5,167 nt of DNA from JAXHUH01 sp034211175 (GTDB lineage Bacteria; Actinomycetota; Acidimicrobiia; Acidimicrobiales; CAIXPF01), in assembly GCA_034211175.1 (NCBI GenBank), contig JAXHUH010000124.1, forward strand, positions 1-5,167, written 5' to 3'. Shown here one piece after another: positions 1-5,155 of the stretch. Under the pieces are notes generated by a model that saw only the letters and a program-made list of their open reading frames with translations, did no database searches and was not told where the DNA came from. The position numbers were made by a program, and so were the translations under genes. Position 1 is the first letter of the stretch. Every line of letters begins with the position of its first letter.

Positions 1-2
1 GC

Positions 3-482
3 GTCATGTCCCTGGTCTTCGAGCTGGAGGCACTGGCGCCCGGCTGGGACCCGGACGGGGCCCTGCCCTGGGTCTGGGGTCGCCGGGCCCTGCGGGCGGC
101 CGTGGTGTCCGAGGCCGGGCACCCGTCGGTCGACCTCGACGATGCCGAGGCGGCGGCCGAGTGCCGTGCCGGTCCCGGGGCCGAGCCGGTCGCGGCGGCG
201 GAGGTCTCACTGGCCGAGCTGGCGGGGCGCGACGGTCGGGTCGCGCTGCTCGTCGAGGCGATCGACCTCGTCGGCTCGGCCCGTGACGCCGCGGTGCACA
301 CCGAGTTCCGCATCCAGCGGGCGGCGGGTGATCCGAGTCCGTCGCACACCGTGGCCGACGCGACCCGGCTCCGGCCGGACAACGTCCGCCAGATCGACTG
401 CCGGATGCGGCGCAAGCTGCGCCGGCTCGTCGATCGTGATCCTCGCTACGCCCCGCTCTCCGATCTAGCGTGGCTCGCATGA
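3..482 (+). CDS. Sigma-70-like small regulatory protein, 5' end open at the window edge
   Basis: The reading frame is open to the window edge. The first ATG is at 6 (158 residues from there), but the true start may lie upstream. Numbered from that ATG, residues 3-36 (L-V-F-E-L ... G-W-D-P-D-G ... P-W-V-W-G-R-R-A-L-R-A-A) resemble the end of sigma region 2, where a 'fDP..G..F..yA...iR.ai' pattern is usual. Residues 114-141 (V-A-D-A-T-R-L-R-P-D-N-V-R-Q-I-D-C-R-M-R-R-K-L-R-R-L) match the shape of the region 4 helix-turn-helix, including VRQI and the basic RKLR tail. The middle is acidic and alanine-rich, with no recognisable region 3. The similarity was judged by eye: a divergent sigma factor or sigma-derived DNA-binding protein is inferred, not proven. 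If it is one, the core-binding part of region 2 is missing here, either cut by the window or lost. It overlaps the next gene by 4 bases. Codons end almost always in G or C, which supports real coding. Confidence 0.72.
   Translation, partial: VMSLVFELEALAPGWDPDGALPWVWGRRALRAAVVSEAGHPSVDLDDAEAAAECRAGPGAEPVAAAEVSLAELAGRDGRVALLVEAIDLVGSARDAAVHTEFRIQRAAGDPSPSHTVADATRLRPDNVRQIDCRMRRKLRRLVDRDPRYAPLSDLAWLA
466..471 (+). promoter_or_regulatory. Possible internal -10 hexamer (TAGCGT) for the 479 gene
   Basis: TAGCGT lies inside the end of the upstream gene, 7 bases before the ATG at 479. That spacing would put the transcript start on or next to the start codon, as in actinobacterial leaderless mRNAs. 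It forces a CTA leucine codon (465-467), rare in this GC-rich gene, which hints at selection on the DNA. The identical hexamer occurs before the 904 gene. I see no convincing -35 at normal spacing. Confidence 0.35.
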
Positions 483-721
483 CGTCGCCCGATCCGGCCC
501 GGCTCCGCGAGCGGCTCGCCCGGCAGCTGCGTCAGGAGGGGTATCCCCATCCGGACGCCGCGGCGGTCGCGCTGGCCGCTCGCGGGTCGACCGGGCTCGG
601 TGCCGCGGCGTTCGCCCGTGCCCACGGGCTCGACCCTGACCTCGTCGCCCGCGCCGAGCGCGGGCTCGTGCCGCTCGACGAGCTCCCGGTCTGCGTGGTC
701 GCCCTTGCGCCCACCGCCTGA
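479..721 (+). CDS. Small helix-turn-helix protein, 80 residues
   Basis: I do not recognise a named family. The ATG at 479 overlaps the upstream TGA (480-482) as ATGA, the usual arrangement for translational coupling. A GTG at 470 in the same frame would add three residues and is less likely. Residues 5-35 form a charged amphipathic stretch (R-L-R-E-R-L-A-R-Q-L-R ... P-D-A-A-A-V-A-L). Residues 39-70 (G-L-G-A-A-A-F-A-R-A-H-G-L-D-P-D-L-V-A-R-A-E-R-G, then L-D-E-L-P) have the spacing of a Cro/XRE-type helix-turn-helix, including the Glu-x-Gly pair after the recognition helix. There is no signal peptide or membrane segment. A soluble DNA-binding protein or accessory partner of the sigma-like neighbour is inferred from this pattern and the overlap. 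No good Shine-Dalgarno precedes the ATG, which fits coupling or leaderless translation. GC-rich third positions support coding. Confidence 0.7.
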   Translation: MTSPDPARLRERLARQLRQEGYPHPDAAAVALAARGSTGLGAAAFARAHGLDPDLVARAERGLVPLDELPVCVVALAPTA

Positions 722-754
722 CGCCGCCGGCGCGCCCGGAGGGCGGTGTCGGAC

Positions 755-775
755 GGGTGTCGGGTGTCGGGTGTC
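755..775 (+). repeat. Three tandem GGGTGTC heptamers
   Basis: Three perfect head-to-tail copies of GGGTGTC lie at 755-761, 762-768 and 769-775, and a looser CGGTGTC precedes them at 744-750. They sit in non-coding DNA just after the 479-721 gene. They could be a slipped-strand microsatellite or iterated binding sites; the sequence does not decide which. Confidence 0.8.
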
Positions 776-790
776 GGCAGCTGGGATCGA

Positions 791-809
791 GACGGCCCCG
801 GGGGCCGTC
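791..809. terminator. Perfect palindrome with 9-bp arms, possible terminator or operator
   Basis: GACGGCCCC (791-799) and GGGGCCGTC (801-809) are exact reverse complements around a single G. As RNA they fold into an 8-bp stem with a 3-base loop. It sits between the 479-721 gene and the promoter of the 904 gene, where a terminator would be expected. No T-run follows, so a factor-independent terminator is uncertain. A dimeric repressor site is the alternative. The inverted repeat is directly visible; its role is inferred. Confidence 0.35.
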
Positions 810-866
810 GGCCGACGCGCGACGCACCTGAGCATTCGTCATCGTTCTGTCAACATCGACATCGGA

Positions 867-897
867 CCGACATGTTCGGGGTTCCCGCCGCTAGCGT
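867..897 (+). promoter_or_regulatory. Promoter of the 904 gene, apparently leaderless
   Basis: The -10 hexamer TAGCGT is at 892-897. CCGACA at 867-872 matches 4 of 6 bases of the -35 consensus, with a 19-base spacer, slightly long. The six bases between the -10 and the GTG at 904 place the expected transcript start on the start codon itself. GGAG at 898-901 is only 2 bases from the GTG, too close to serve as a Shine-Dalgarno. Both points favour a leaderless mRNA. Confidence 0.5.
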
Positions 898-903
898 GGA
901 GTC

Positions 904-1524
904 GTGGAGCTGGTCGTGGTCGCGGTCGACATCGGCGAGGGCGGTGGGGGCTCGTGGTGGCGCTCGTCGCCAGCCGGCGCCCACGGCGGACGAGACCTGG
1001 AGGCCCTGGCCGACGTCCTCGTGAGCGACCTGCGCGCCAAGCGTCGCGTCGCCCTGGGCTTCACCGGCCCGATGTTCGTGCCCGTGCCCGCCGACGCTCG
1101 GCGCCTGGCGCGTCCCCGCGCCGGCGAGACCGACGGCTCGTGGTGCGTCGGCCGCTCCGCCGAGGCGCTGGCCGAGACCGTCCAGCAGGTGGCGTGGCTC
1201 GTCCGCCGCATCCGTTCGCGCATCCCCCGGCGCACGGTCGCCGCCACCACGGTGATGGCCGATCTCCTCGAGCGCCGCGCCGACCTCGCCATCTGGGAGG
1301 CGGTCGGCGAGCCCGGCCGCGGTGACCCCCGCGCCGCCGTTGACGCCTTCGTCGCCCGGTGCTCCGGTCGCCACGTCGTCGAGGACCTGCTCGACCCGAC
1401 CGTGCTGAGCCTCGGAGGCCTGGCGCTGACCTGGGGCGGCTTCGACGTCGCGCCCGCGGATCTCGCCGAGCCGTGCATGGTCGTGCGCGTGCCGACCACT
1501 GCGAAGCTCCCCGTCCGGGCCTGA
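904..1524 (+). CDS. Uncharacterised 206-residue protein, weakly RNase H-like (DUF429-like)
   Basis: The function is unknown. The GTG at 904 is chosen because it lies six bases after a good -10 hexamer and opens directly into a beta strand (L-V-V-V-A-V-D-I-G, residues 3-11) of the kind that carries the first acidic residue (D9) in RNase H-like folds. Residues 47-62 give a second strand (V-A-L-G-F-T-G-P-M-F-V-P-V-P). In related RNase H-like proteins the position of T54 is often acidic, so a catalytic residue may be missing. Residues 74-104 (G-E-T-D-G-S-W ... Q-V-A-W-L-V-R-R-I) form a helix with conserved-looking tryptophans. Residues near 140 (D-P-R-A-A-V-D-A-F-V-A-R) resemble the C-terminal D..DA helix of DUF429 proteins. 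There is no signal peptide or membrane segment. Third positions are nearly all G or C, so coding is well supported even though the family call is not. It appears to be a single-gene transcription unit. Confidence 0.75.
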   Translation: MELVVVAVDIGEGGGGSWWRSSPAGAHGGRDLEALADVLVSDLRAKRRVALGFTGPMFVPVPADARRLARPRAGETDGSWCVGRSAEALAETVQQVAWLVRRIRSRIPRRTVAATTVMADLLERRADLAIWEAVGEPGRGDPRAAVDAFVARCSGRHVVEDLLDPTVLSLGGLALTWGGFDVAPADLAEPCMVVRVPTTAKLPVRA

Positions 1525-1530
1525 ACCTCT

Positions 1531-1555
1531 CGCCGCGGCGGCACACCTCGCGGCG
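1531..1555 (+). terminator. Hairpin after the 904 gene, possible terminator
   Basis: CGCCGCG (1531-1537) pairs perfectly with CGCGGCG (1549-1555) across an 11-base loop, starting six bases after the TGA at 1522-1524. An alternative stem is GGCAC (1540-1544) with GTGCC (1555-1559). There is no T-run, so it would be a non-canonical terminator or an mRNA-stabilising stem. Position is the main argument. Confidence 0.35.
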
Positions 1556-1685
1556 TGCCCGGTGGCGCACCACGCGCGCCGAGGGGTTCCGCAGGGGCTC
1601 GGGGAGCGTCGATCCCGGCCGTGGCGGCGGGCCGCGCGAACACCCCTTCGACCTGGGGCCCGGACGCGCCGACGACGGTGCCGGC

Positions 1686-1718
1686 GGCGGGCCCGCCTCC
1701 GCATCTGCGGCGCAGCGC
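1686..1718. repeat. Cluster of short palindromes upstream of the fusion gene
   Basis: GGCGGG/CCCGCC (1686-1697) is a perfect 12-base palindrome. It is followed by CCGCA-TC-TGCGG (1699-1710) and GCGC-A-GCGC (1710-1718). High GC makes short palindromes common, but three in a row just before a promoter region could be operator sites or RNA structure ending upstream transcription. Confidence 0.4.
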
Positions 1719-1750
1719 TAACCCGGACATGGTGATCAGCGTTAGGAAGC

Positions 1751-1800
1751 TACCCTCTTTCGCTCATGCGACCCGTGCCGGGCCCCGGCGGCAATAGCCT
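1751..1800 (+). promoter_or_regulatory. Two candidate -10 hexamers for the fusion gene
   Basis: TACCCT (1751-1756) and TAGCCT (1795-1800) both fit the actinobacterial TAnnnT pattern. The first would start transcription near 1763, giving a leader of about 75 bases before the GTG at 1838. The second would start near 1807, giving a leader of about 30 bases. Neither has a good -35 at 16-19 bases. A direct repeat, CAGCGyTA, at 1713-1720 and 1737-1744 would lie at roughly -50 and -26 of the first start, a plausible regulator site. Confidence 0.3.
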
Positions 1801-1825
1801 CGTACCGTTCGAGCCGACCGAGGCC

Positions 1826-1832
1826 GAGGGAG
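1826..1832 (+). promoter_or_regulatory. Ribosome binding site deciding the GTG 1838 start
   Basis: GAGGGAG contains GGAG (1829-1832) five bases before the GTG at 1838, and GAGG (1826-1829) eight bases before it. The in-frame ATG at 1766 has no such site. This supports starting the fusion protein at 1838. Confidence 0.65.
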
Positions 1833-1837
1833 TTCAC

Positions 1838-4800
1838 GTGCTCAGTCCGGTGTCGCCCGACCGCATCGATGCGGTGCTCTTCGACCTGGATGGCGTGCTC
1901 GCCACGACGGCTCGACTGCAGGCCGCTGCGTGGAAGGCAACCTTCGACGAGTTCCTGGAGGCGTGGGACCGCACCCACGGGACGCACACCGAGCGGTTCG
2001 CGTCCCCGGGCGACTACCACGCCCATGCGGACGACAAGGTGCGCGAGCGGGGCATCCGCGACTTCCTCGCGTCGCGGGCCATCGAGATCCCGCCGGGCTC
2101 GCCCGAGGACCGCTCTGGCTCGTGGACCGTCGCCGGGCTCGCCAAGCGCAAGCAGGAGCACGTCGAGGAGTTCCTCGGCGTCGAGGGCGTCGAGGCGTTC
2201 CCCGGCTCGATCGCCTGGATCCGCGAGCTGCGGGCCGAGGGGATCCGCACCGGCGTGGTGTCGGTCAGCCGAAACACGATCGAGACGATGGCCGCCGCCG
2301 GTGTGGCCAACCTCTTCGACGTCGTGATCGACGGCCACGTCCAGGACGACCTCGACCTGGCCCCGAAGCCGGCACCCGACTCGCTGATGGAGGCCACCCG
2401 CCGCCTCGAGGTCGAGACCGCCCGGACCGCGGTGGTCGACGACAACCCCAACGGCGTCGCCGCCGCCCGTGCCGCGGGCTTCACCGTCATCATCGGCGTC
2501 GACCGCGGCGGCACCCACGAGCACCAGCTGCTCGCCGCCGGCGCCGACCTCGTCGTGGCCGACCTCGGCGAGCTCGTGAACGCCGACCTCGACGAGGCCC
2601 GGCCCCACGGGCCCCGCGAGCACCGGCTCATCGCCGGTGCGGCCCGGCTGCTCGCCGCCGAGGGCGACTACCCGGTCGAGGAGTTCCGCCTCGTCGAGCG
2701 CGCCTTCAACCCCGACTACGTGCCCCAGGCGGAGACGATCTTCGCCGTGTCCAACGGGTACCTGGGCATCCGGGGCACGTTCGACGAGGGCTCGCCCGTC
2801 TACCAGCCGGGGACGCTGCTCAACGGCTTCTACGAGACCTGGCCGATCACCTACGCCGAGGGCGCCTACGGCTTCGCCCGGACCGGCCAGACGATCCTGA
2901 ACCTGCCCGACGGCTCGATCATCAAGCTCTACGTCGACGACGAGCCGTTCGACCCGGCCACCGCGGAGATCCTCGAGTTCGAGCGCGTGCTCGACATGCG
3001 GGCCGGGATGTTGGAGCGGCGCATCGTGTTCCGCACCCCGGACGGGCGCCGCTTCCGGATCCGCTCGCGCCGGCTCGTCTCCTTCGAGCACCGCCACCTC
3101 GCGACCTGCACCTACGAGGTGACCTCGCTCGACGGCTGGGCCAGCCTCGCCATCGCCTCGGAGGTGGTGACCCACCACCCCGAGATCGAGACCGAGGGCT
3201 ACGACCCGCGCCGCAGCCGCAGCTTCGAGCGGGGTGTGCTCCAGCCGAAGGGCACCCAGCAGAACGGCGAGCGGGTCATGATGTGCCTGGAGACCGACTC
3301 CAGCGGGCTGCGCATGGCCTGCGGCGCCGACCACCAGCTCCACGGCGCACCCGACGCGACCGTCAACGTCGACATGGGTGAGGACCGCGCCCGGGTGCTC
3401 TACCGGGTCGACGTGGCCCGCGACCAGCCGGTCGAGCTGGTCAAGTACCTGGCCTACCACCACGCCGAGTCCCGGGTCCCGGTCGACGAGCTGCTGTTCC
3501 GGGTCGACGCCACGCTCGACCGGGCATCGACCGACGGTCTCGACGGCGTCCTGGCGGACCAGCGGGCCCGCCTCGATGACTTCTGGGCCCGGGCCGACGT
3601 GCGCTGCGAGGGTGCCCGCCTGCTCCAGCAGGCCGTCCGGTTCAGCATCTTCCAGCTGCTCCAGGCGTCGGGCCGGGTCGAGGGCCACGGCATCCCGGCC
3701 AAGGGCCTGACCGGCCAGGGCTACGAGGGCCACTACTTCTGGGACACCGAGATCTACGTGATGCCGTTCCTCACGTACACGGCCCCGTGGATCGCCCGCA
3801 GCCTGCTGCGTCACCGCTACGAGATGCTCGACCACGCCCGCCAGCGGGCGCTCGAGGTCGGCACCCGGGGTGCGCTGTTCCCGTGGCGCACGATCGGTGG
3901 TGAGGAGGCGTCGGCCTACTACGCCGCCGGCACCGCGCAGTACCACATCAACGCGGACATCGCGTATGCCCTGACCCGCTACGTGCGGGCCACCGGCGAC
4001 GACGACTTCATGGTCCGCTACGGCGCGGAGATACTGGTCGAGACGGCCCGCATGTGGTCCGATCTCGGGTTCTTCTCCGAGCGTCGCGACGGGTGCTTCG
4101 TGATCAACGGGGTCACGGGGCCCGACGAGTACTCGACCGTCGTCGACAACAACGCGTTCACCAACCTGATGGCGCGCGAGAACCTGCGCTCGGCGATCAA
4201 CGTGCTCGAGTGGATGGAGGAGGACCATCCGGCCGAGTACCGCCGGGTGATCGACGCCACCGCGCTCCAGCCCCGCGAGGTCGACCGGTGGCGCCGCGCC
4301 GCCGAGCTCATGTACGTGCCCTACGACGAGGAGCTGGGCGTCCACCTCCAGGACGACGAGTTCCTCATGCGCGAGACGTGGGACTTCGCCTCGACCCAAC
4401 CCGAGCAGTACCCCCTGCTGCTCCACTTCCACCCCCTGGTGATCTACCGCCACCAGGTGATCAAGCAGGCCGACGTGGTGCTGGCCACGTTCCTGCTCGG
4501 CCACGAGTTCACCGACGAGCAGAAGAGCCGCATCTTCGAGGTCTACGAGCCGCTCACCACGGGTGACTCGTCGCTCTCGGCGTGCATCCACGCGATCATG
4601 GCGGCCGAGATCGGGGAGCTGCGGACGGCGGAGGAGTACTTCGTCGACGCCGCCTCGGTCGACCTCGCCGACGTCGCCCGCAACGTGCGCGACGGCGTGC
4701 ACGTGGCCTCGGCCGGCGGCACGTGGATGTCGCTGGTCTACGGCTTCGCCGGGCTGCGCGACGCGGATGGCGGCACGGTGTCGTTCCAGCCGGCACTGCC

Positions 4801-5023
4801 CGAGCGGTTCACCCGGCTGTCGTTCCCGCTGCGGGTCCGTGACCGGCTGATCGAGGTCGACGTGCGTCGCGACGAGGTCCGCTACCTCCTGCGCGAAGGC
4901 GAGGACATCGTCATCCGTCACGACGGCTCCGACGTCGTGCTGCGCGAGGGCGAGGTCGTGATCCGCCCGCCCGCAGCCCGCCCGATCACCAACGGCCGCA
5001 CCCTCCCCGAGCGCGCCGCCTGA
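1838..5023 (+). CDS. Bifunctional beta-phosphoglucomutase-type HAD domain fused to GH65 disaccharide phosphorylase
   Basis: The protein is 1061 residues, cytoplasmic, with no signal peptide. Residues 8-245 are a HAD domain of the beta-phosphoglucomutase type: nucleophile and acid/base D16 and D18 in FDLDGVL, S142/S144 in VSVSRN, K177 in APKPAPDS and metal ligands D201/D202 in VVDDNPNG. A short linker of about 35 residues leads to GH65 from about residue 283: N-terminal sandwich motif NGYLGIRG (306-313), FWDTEIY (W635, D636) in the barrel, catalytic acid E764 in GPDEY, KQADVV (K876, Q877), and a phosphate-site segment TTGDSSLS (G909-S914). A C-terminal beta-rich tail completes it. Known chemistry of these families: GH65 phosphorolyses an alpha-glucosyl disaccharide to beta-glucose 1-phosphate plus glucose, and the mutase makes glucose 6-phosphate. 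Mycobacterium tuberculosis has a similar pair as neighbouring genes (Rv3400, Rv3401), and OtsB1 (Rv2006) has the order HAD-OtsB-GH65; no OtsB domain is present here. Disaccharide specificity is unresolved. An ATG at 1766 would add 24 residues, but it lacks a ribosome binding site and its codons (CGA, AAT, GTA, GGA, GTT) are unlike the gene's usage. Confidence 0.93.
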   Translation: MLSPVSPDRIDAVLFDLDGVLATTARLQAAAWKATFDEFLEAWDRTHGTHTERFASPGDYHAHADDKVRERGIRDFLASRAIEIPPGSPEDRSGSWTVAGLAKRKQEHVEEFLGVEGVEAFPGSIAWIRELRAEGIRTGVVSVSRNTIETMAAAGVANLFDVVIDGHVQDDLDLAPKPAPDSLMEATRRLEVETARTAVVDDNPNGVAAARAAGFTVIIGVDRGGTHEHQLLAAGADLVVADLGELVNADLDEARPHGPREHRLIAGAARLLAAEGDYPVEEFRLVERAFNPDYVPQAETIFAVSNGYLGIRGTFDEGSPVYQPGTLLNGFYETWPITYAEGAYGFARTGQTILNLPDGSIIKLYVDDEPFDPATAEILEFERVLDMRAGMLERRIVFRTPDGRRFRIRSRRLVSFEHRHLATCTYEVTSLDGWASLAIASEVVTHHPEIETEGYDPRRSRSFERGVLQPKGTQQNGERVMMCLETDSSGLRMACGADHQLHGAPDATVNVDMGEDRARVLYRVDVARDQPVELVKYLAYHHAESRVPVDELLFRVDATLDRASTDGLDGVLADQRARLDDFWARADVRCEGARLLQQAVRFSIFQLLQASGRVEGHGIPAKGLTGQGYEGHYFWDTEIYVMPFLTYTAPWIARSLLRHRYEMLDHARQRALEVGTRGALFPWRTIGGEEASAYYAAGTAQYHINADIAYALTRYVRATGDDDFMVRYGAEILVETARMWSDLGFFSERRDGCFVINGVTGPDEYSTVVDNNAFTNLMARENLRSAINVLEWMEEDHPAEYRRVIDATALQPREVDRWRRAAELMYVPYDEELGVHLQDDEFLMRETWDFASTQPEQYPLLLHFHPLVIYRHQVIKQADVVLATFLLGHEFTDEQKSRIFEVYEPLTTGDSSLSACIHAIMAAEIGELRTAEEYFVDAASVDLADVARNVRDGVHVASAGGTWMSLVYGFAGLRDADGGTVSFQPALPERFTRLSFPLRVRDRLIEVDVRRDEVRYLLREGEDIVIRHDGSDVVLREGEVVIRPPAARPITNGRTLPERAA

Positions 5024-5133
5024 GCGGCGGAGAGCGGAGACACCGCCTGAGCGGCGGAGAGCGGAGACACCGCCTGAGCGGCGGCGAGCGGACAACACCG
5101 CCTGAGCGGCGGAGAGCGGACAACACCGCCTGA
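5017..5133. repeat. Tandem 27/28-bp repeat array overlapping the fusion gene's stop codon
   Basis: There are four head-to-tail copies at 5017-5043, 5044-5070 (27 bases each), 5071-5098 and 5099-5126 (28 bases each), then a 7-base partial copy at 5127-5133. Each begins CGCCTGAGCGGCGG. Copies 1 and 2 are identical; copies 3 and 4 share an extra A near the end (GGACAAC instead of GGAGAC), and copy 3 has one A-to-C change. The TGA stop (5021-5023) is in copy 1. Each copy can form a short stem (CCGCC/GGCGG, loop TGAGC), lengthened in copy 1 to CGCCGC/GCGGCG (5014-5019 and 5024-5029). It could be a terminator series, an unstable minisatellite, or both. Confidence 0.9.
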
Positions 5134-5155
5134 CTCGTTCTGGCCCCCGCGAAGT

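Larger units (their letters stand above)
1525..1837. other. Gene-free, dyad-rich intergenic stretch and leader of the fusion gene
   Basis: These 313 bases hold no reading frame with the codon bias of the neighbouring genes. The first part has a hairpin just after the 904 gene's stop. The middle (about 1560-1685) is plain GC-rich sequence in which I see nothing specific. The last part (1686-1837) has a cluster of palindromes, a CAGCGyTA direct repeat (1713-1720 and 1737-1744), two possible -10 hexamers and the ribosome binding site of the next gene. Confidence 0.7.

Noticed and set aside
712..750. Shared 9-10-base words with the 3' array (CACCGCCTGA at 712-721, and GGCGGTGTC at 742-750 as the reverse complement of array bases)
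   Set aside because: GCC-TGA gene ends and such GC-rich words are common at this composition; too short to show relation.
850..1730. Long minus-strand frames opposite the 904 gene
   Set aside because: They have arginine- and alanine-rich composition with no domain pattern, whereas the plus-strand frame has consistent G/C third positions and a promoter.
1777..1789. Small hairpin GCCGG-gcc-CCGGC in the fusion gene leader
   Set aside because: A 5-bp stem is expected often by chance at this GC content and it does not touch the ribosome binding site.
1555..1797. An 80-residue plus-strand frame in the intergenic stretch
   Set aside because: It is low-complexity (Pro, Ala, Gly, Arg), has no ribosome binding site or codon bias, and runs through the promoter region of the fusion gene.
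1766..1837. A 24-residue N-terminal extension of the fusion protein from ATG 1766
   Set aside because: It has several rare A/T-ending codons in a short stretch and no Shine-Dalgarno, while GTG 1838 has a good one and begins just before the HAD domain.
1742..5098. A 3.3-kb open frame on the minus strand antisense to the HAD-GH65 gene
   Set aside because: It shares codon boundaries with the plus-strand gene, so its stop codons would need TTA, CTA or TCA on the plus strand, which GC-rich genes avoid. It is an expected shadow, its protein shows no known domain, and its start runs through the repeat array.
5017..5133. CRISPR array
   Set aside because: The copies abut directly with no variable spacers; this is a simple tandem repeat.
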